Positions 5,186 to 8,588 of a stretch of DNA of 8,588 nucleotides are shown piece by piece. Origin of the DNA: Chitinophagales bacterium (GTDB taxonomy: Bacteria > Bacteroidota > Bacteroidia > Chitinophagales > UBA10324); assembly GCA_026786335.1 (NCBI GenBank), contig JAJAYG010000557.1, positions 1-8,588 of the forward strand, given 5' to 3'. Position 1 is the stretch's first letter. Each line of letters begins with the position of its first letter. The notes under the pieces were generated by a model, which searched no databases, was not told the DNA's origin, and worked only from the letters and a program-made list of their open reading frames with translations. The translations under genes were made by a program, and so were the position numbers.

Positions 5186-6166
5186 ATGAAACGCAAAACA
5201 TTTTTAATACTAATCATTTTATTTCCGGTTGCCTTGCTGAACATGAATTTCAGCAGTCGGGAAAATCTAAACAAAAATTTCACCAGTCAAAAAGATATCT
5301 CGGGAAAAATTTCTCTGTCGGGTGCATATGCACTTTATCCAATGGCAGTTAAATGGGCCGAAGAATTTCAAAAGCTGCATCCAGGTGTTAAAATAGATGT
5401 ACAGGGCGGCGGCGCAGGCAAAGGAATGACTGATGTTCTCTCAGGAACCGTTTCACTGGGAATGGTATCACGCGATATTTCACCAGAAGAGATTAAGAAG
5501 GGAGCTTATGGAGTTGGTGTTTGTGAAGATGCAGTAATTCCAACCATTAATACAAACAATCCTTTTCTGGCAACTATCAAACAAAAGGGAATTACAAAGC
5601 AGCAATTCTATAAAATTTTTGTGAGTGAAGAAATTACAACCTGGGGCCAACTGCTTGGTGTAAAAAGTACTAAGCCAATTAAACTCTTCACACGGTCTGA
5701 TGCTTCGGGAGCCGGTGAATCATGGGCAAAATATTTAGGCTACAAACAAGAAGATTTAGTTGGTACAGGCGTATTTGGTGATCCGGGACTTGCACAAGCA
5801 GTATCAAAAGATCCTTATGCAATGGGATTCAACAATATCAATTTTGTATATGATAATAGAACACGCCAGCCGCAACCAGGGCTATTCCCCTGCCCTATGG
5901 ATTGGAATGGCAATGGTGCAATCGATGCTAATGAAAATGTTTTTGGCTCGCTTGATAAAGTAGATGATGCTATTCAAAACTATTCATTTCCACATCCACC
6001 TGCGAGGTTGCTGTATCTGGTTTCAAAAGGAAAACCCAATAATGCGCTCGTACTTACTTTTTTAAATTGGATTCTAACTGATGGGCAAAAATATTGTGAC
6101 GAAGCAGGCTTTGTTAAGCTCCAAGAAAATATTCGTAAGCAACAATTAGGATTGGTTTCAAAATAA
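5186..6166 (+). CDS. pstS: PstS-like periplasmic oxyanion-binding protein with an EF-hand-like loop
   Basis: This 326-residue solute-binding protein captures an oxyanion in the periplasm for the PstCAB-type transporter encoded just downstream. It has an N-terminal signal sequence (MKRKTFLILIILFPVALLNM) with no lipobox cysteine, so it is probably soluble. The PstS-type fold is marked by SGAYALYPMAVKWAEEF (45-61), GGGAGKG (74-80), GMVSRDIS (92-99) and RSDASGAGESWAKYLG (170-185). Compared with common PstS proteins, the GGGSGTG-type loop reads GGGAGKG and SGT reads SGA, so some usual hydroxyl ligands of phosphate are replaced. Residues 239-250 read DWNGNGAIDANE, a complete EF-hand/dockerin-like calcium loop. 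Similarity alone would name phosphate as substrate, but the variant loops and the Rrf2-associated promoter make sulfate or another oxyanion possible. The gene leads the operon, and pstC starts 14 bases after its stop, behind an A-rich spacer. Confidence 0.85.
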   Translation: MKRKTFLILIILFPVALLNMNFSSRENLNKNFTSQKDISGKISLSGAYALYPMAVKWAEEFQKLHPGVKIDVQGGGAGKGMTDVLSGTVSLGMVSRDISPEEIKKGAYGVGVCEDAVIPTINTNNPFLATIKQKGITKQQFYKIFVSEEITTWGQLLGVKSTKPIKLFTRSDASGAGESWAKYLGYKQEDLVGTGVFGDPGLAQAVSKDPYAMGFNNINFVYDNRTRQPQPGLFPCPMDWNGNGAIDANENVFGSLDKVDDAIQNYSFPHPPARLLYLVSKGKPNNALVLTFLNWILTDGQKYCDEAGFVKLQENIRKQQLGLVSK

Positions 6167-6180
6167 AAAAAACAAAAAAA

Positions 6181-7077
6181 ATGAAAGTGGGACGGGTGTT
6201 TAAAGACAAGGTTGCCGGCAAAACAGTATTTGTTTTGTCTTTATTTGCCAGCACCTTGTTATTTTTTATTATTATAGGATTATTTATTAAGTCGTGGCCG
6301 ATTTTATCAACTCATTCATTAAGCGGGTTGCTTTTTGATTCAATCTGGAAACCGCGAAAAAATTTATTTGGCTTTCTTCCATATATAATCAGCACTGTTT
6401 ACATAACTCTAATCTCAATCATAATTGCAGTTCCCCTTTGCATACTATGTTCAATTTATCTATCAGAATATGCGAGCAAGAATGTAAAAAGTTTTGTGAC
6501 CTCGCTGGTTGATATTCTTGCAGGAATTCCATCTGTGATTTTTGGAATTTGGGGAATCATCATGATTGTTCCTTTTATTTCCAACACGCTTGCACCTGCA
6601 TTTGGTGAAGAAGATACAACAGGTTACAGTATACTAGCCGGTGGAATTGTGCTTGCAATCATGGTATTTCCAATTGTAATTCACATCATGTTAGAAGTGT
6701 TGCGTACGGTACCCATCGAACTTCGCGAAGCTTCATTATCAGTGGGTGCAAATAAATGGGAGACCATTAAAAAAGTTGTGTTAAGAAAAGCTGCACCGGG
6801 AATTAGTGCAGCAATTGTACTTGGATTCTCCAGAGCATTTGGAGAAACATTAGCCGTGCTGATGGTTGTGGGGAACACTGCAATAATTCCTCATTCACTA
6901 TTTGATTCCGGCTATCCGCTTCCTGCGCTCATTGCAAATAACTATGGCGAAATGATGTCGATCCCCTTGTATGATTCTGCTTTGATGTTTGCAGCCTTAT
7001 TGCTTTTATCTGTCATTTTAATTTTTAACATCGTCGCACGAATTGTAATGATGCGTGTTGAACGGCAAATGTCTTAA
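6181..7077 (+). CDS. pstC: PstC-like ABC transporter permease
   Basis: This 298-residue inner-membrane permease is the usual size for PstC. Its hydrophobic segments lie near residues 15-37, 65-95, 110-135, 150-172, 208-235 and 265-290, giving about six membrane helices. The EAA loop that docks on the ATPase is at about 180-207 (ELREASLSVGANKWETIKKV, ending PG). AFGETLAVLMVVGN follows, the characteristic PstC/PstA 'GET' region. It should pair with the permease encoded 2 bases downstream to form the membrane channel. The ATG at 6181 follows an A-only spacer after pstS, as is common for this phylum, and no alternative start is needed. Specificity cannot be told from the permease. Confidence 0.9.
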   Translation: MKVGRVFKDKVAGKTVFVLSLFASTLLFFIIIGLFIKSWPILSTHSLSGLLFDSIWKPRKNLFGFLPYIISTVYITLISIIIAVPLCILCSIYLSEYASKNVKSFVTSLVDILAGIPSVIFGIWGIIMIVPFISNTLAPAFGEEDTTGYSILAGGIVLAIMVFPIVIHIMLEVLRTVPIELREASLSVGANKWETIKKVVLRKAAPGISAAIVLGFSRAFGETLAVLMVVGNTAIIPHSLFDSGYPLPALIANNYGEMMSIPLYDSALMFAALLLLSVILIFNIVARIVMMRVERQMS

Positions 7078-7079
7078 CC

Positions 7080-7928
7080 ATGTTTTGGAGAAAATTTGAA
7101 GAGCGCCTTTTTAATTTATTAATTCGCATTGCAACGCTTATCATCATTGGAAGCTTGTTTGTAATAATCCTCACAATACTTATTAAAGGAATTCCGGCAA
7201 TGAGCTGGGATATGATTTCAAAACCACCTTCAGGTGGATTTTATCTGGGGAAAGAAGGTGGAGTATTAAATGCAATTGTAGGTTCAATCTATTTGGGAAT
7301 TGGTGCAAGTTTGTTTGCATTCCTGCTTACAGTACCTGTTGTAGTTTATATGAATGTATATGCACCAGGTACAAAATTCACACGCTTCATTCGTATTTCA
7401 CTTGATATTCTTTATGGTATTCCTTCAATTGTTTATGGTGCATTCGGTTTCATCATTATGATTTATTTTGGAATGAAGGTTTCGCTTCTTGCAGGAATTG
7501 TAACTGTGGGGTTACTCGTGTTGCCAATTATGGCCCGCACAATGGATGAAGTTATCAGAACCATTCCAAAAGAACTTAGCGATGCCTCATTATCACTTGG
7601 CGCAACAAAATGGGAAACTGCAATGAAAGTAATTGTACGGCAAGCAATGCCGGGAATTCTTACGGCATTACTGCTAGGCTTTGGAAGAGCAATCGGTGAT
7701 GCCGCATCTGTAATTTTTACCACCGGCTTTACCGATAATATTCCCACTTCCATTTTTCAGCCAGCAGCAACACTTCCGCTTGCAATATTTTTTCAATTGG
7801 GTTCACCAATTCAAGAAGTAGTAAACAGGGCTTATGCATCGGCCTTGATTCTTACAATTATTATTCTCATAGTTAGCATCAGTAGCAGAATGTTAACCCG
7901 AAGATTTAAAAAGAATGTAATCAGCTAA
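7080..7928 (+). CDS. pstA: PstA-like ABC transporter permease
   Basis: The second permease of the importer is 282 residues long, near the family norm. It has an N-terminal helix (~12-36) and a periplasmic loop carrying the PstA-type GGFYLGKEGGVLNAIVGS (52-69). Further helices follow at ~70-93, 105-130, 135-155, 193-215 and 252-270. The EAA loop is at ~165-193 (ELSDASLSLGATKWETAMKV, then PG). RAIGDAASVIFTTGFTDNIP matches the conserved PstA region, with GD where many PstA proteins have GE; TLPLAIFFQ, also family-typical, comes after it. The start codon is 2 bases after the pstC stop, so the two are translationally coupled. Confidence 0.9.
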   Translation: MFWRKFEERLFNLLIRIATLIIIGSLFVIILTILIKGIPAMSWDMISKPPSGGFYLGKEGGVLNAIVGSIYLGIGASLFAFLLTVPVVVYMNVYAPGTKFTRFIRISLDILYGIPSIVYGAFGFIIMIYFGMKVSLLAGIVTVGLLVLPIMARTMDEVIRTIPKELSDASLSLGATKWETAMKVIVRQAMPGILTALLLGFGRAIGDAASVIFTTGFTDNIPTSIFQPAATLPLAIFFQLGSPIQEVVNRAYASALILTIIILIVSISSRMLTRRFKKNVIS

Positions 7929-7939
7929 ACCAAATCAAT

Positions 7940-8588
7940 ATGCAAACATTTACTCAACCATCAACAACAGACATTAATGCCGCGGAAATCTTAGCTTCAA
8001 AAAATGGCGCTGAGAAAATAATTCCACTCAACGGATTGAAATCACACATCAGTGTTCGAGACCTCAGCATTAGCTATGGCAACAACCGCATTTTGAAAAA
8101 TGTCTCTATAGATATTCCTGATAAAAAGATTACAGCCATCATTGGTCCTTCGGGCTGCGGTAAAACAACATTGCTAAAAACATTTAATCGTTTGATCGAG
8201 TCTGCTGATGGAATAAATATTTCGGGGCAAGTGCTGGTTGATGGTGAAAATATTTATGATCCTAAAGTTGAAGTAACGCATATAAGAAAAAAGATGGGAC
8301 TTCTGTCCCAACGCCCAATGCCTTTACCCATGTCAATCTTCGACAACATTGCATATGGTATGCGAATACATGGGATTCGAAAAAAAGCATTACTCGAAGA
8401 AAAAGTTGAGTACTATCTTAAACAAGCGAGTTTGTGGGAAGAAGTGAAAGACAGATTGCATGCACCCGCTACAAAACTTTCAATCGGTCAGCAGCAGCGC
8501 TTATGCCTTGCACGCGGGCTTGCAGTAGAACCTGAAATTATTTTGGGTGATGAACCAACATCTGCACTCGATCCGATATCAAGCAAAG
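7940..8588 (+). CDS. pstB: PstB-like ABC transporter ATPase, 3' end outside the window
   Basis: This cytoplasmic ATPase energises the importer. The frame runs from ATG 7940, 11 bases after pstA, to the window edge, giving 216 codons of an expected 250-280. A 36-residue N-terminal extension without obvious motif precedes the ATPase domain. The domain shows Walker A GPSGCGKTT (69-77), the Q-loop Gln124 in LLSQRPMPLPMSIFDNIAYG (PstB-typical), the signature LSIGQQQRLCLARGLA (180-195), and Walker B with catalytic Glu205 in ILGDEPTSALDP. The ABC signature has Ile in place of the first Gly of LSGGQ. The extension is longer than in E. coli PstB, but no internal start fits better. The switch histidine lies beyond the edge. 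Confidence 0.92.
   Translation, partial: MQTFTQPSTTDINAAEILASKNGAEKIIPLNGLKSHISVRDLSISYGNNRILKNVSIDIPDKKITAIIGPSGCGKTTLLKTFNRLIESADGINISGQVLVDGENIYDPKVEVTHIRKKMGLLSQRPMPLPMSIFDNIAYGMRIHGIRKKALLEEKVEYYLKQASLWEEVKDRLHAPATKLSIGQQQRLCLARGLAVEPEIILGDEPTSALDPISSK

Noticed and set aside
7463..7753. 96-codon antisense frame inside pstA
   Set aside because: Lies antisense to a conserved permease region and has no family-like features; a shadow of the coding strand.
1..8588. CRISPR array, insertion sequence, phage or integrase genes
   Set aside because: No regularly spaced repeats, transposase or integrase motifs, or terminal inverted repeats were found by eye on either strand.

Overview
The window looks like chromosome from a member of the Bacteroidota. 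The signs are a type IX secretion (T9SS) C-terminal sorting domain on one protein, promoters with the TAnnTTTG -7 element typical of the phylum, A-rich leaders without strong Shine-Dalgarno sequences, and AT-rich DNA. The genus cannot be told from this sequence.

Layout. (1) 1-224 is the 3' end of a gene whose last ~73 residues resemble effector-associated domain 11 (EAD11), an adaptor domain of predicted bacterial conflict or apoptosis-like systems. (2) 225-498 has no confident gene; a 41-codon ORF with one predicted membrane helix lies at 382-507. (3) 499-1737 (minus strand) encodes a secreted, T9SS-sorted protein made of a CARDB-like and a MAM/jelly-roll-like beta module with no catalytic domain. 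(4) Divergent from it, 1874-3262 encodes a dihydrolipoyl dehydrogenase (E3). (5) 3336-3770 encodes an Rrf2-family regulator with four cysteines. (6) 3881-5014 encodes an OprO/OprP-type outer-membrane porin, closed by a strong intrinsic terminator. (7) 5186-8588 is a Pst-type oxyanion ABC importer operon, pstS-pstC-pstA-pstB, cut by the window edge inside pstB.

How the parts fit. The porin would pass an anion across the outer membrane, the PstS-like protein would bind it in the periplasm, and PstC, PstA and PstB would pump it across the inner membrane. The porin and pstS promoters carry the same 23-bp imperfect dyad (18 of 23 positions identical, in opposite orientations), each just upstream of a TAnnTTTG -7 element and over the expected -33 region. 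The adjacent Rrf2 gene is the obvious candidate regulator. An Rrf2 regulator is not how a phosphate-starvation system is usually controlled. The PstS belongs to a variant with an Ala/Lys-substituted anion loop and a perfect EF-hand-like calcium loop. Together these leave open that the cluster imports sulfate or another oxyanion, although annotation by similarity would say phosphate. This is the main hypothesis of the window.

Start corrections. The lpd and porin frames can be extended upstream to TTG codons at 1850 and 3854, but both TTGs lie inside the -7 promoter elements. The ATG starts at 1874 and 3881 are preferred.
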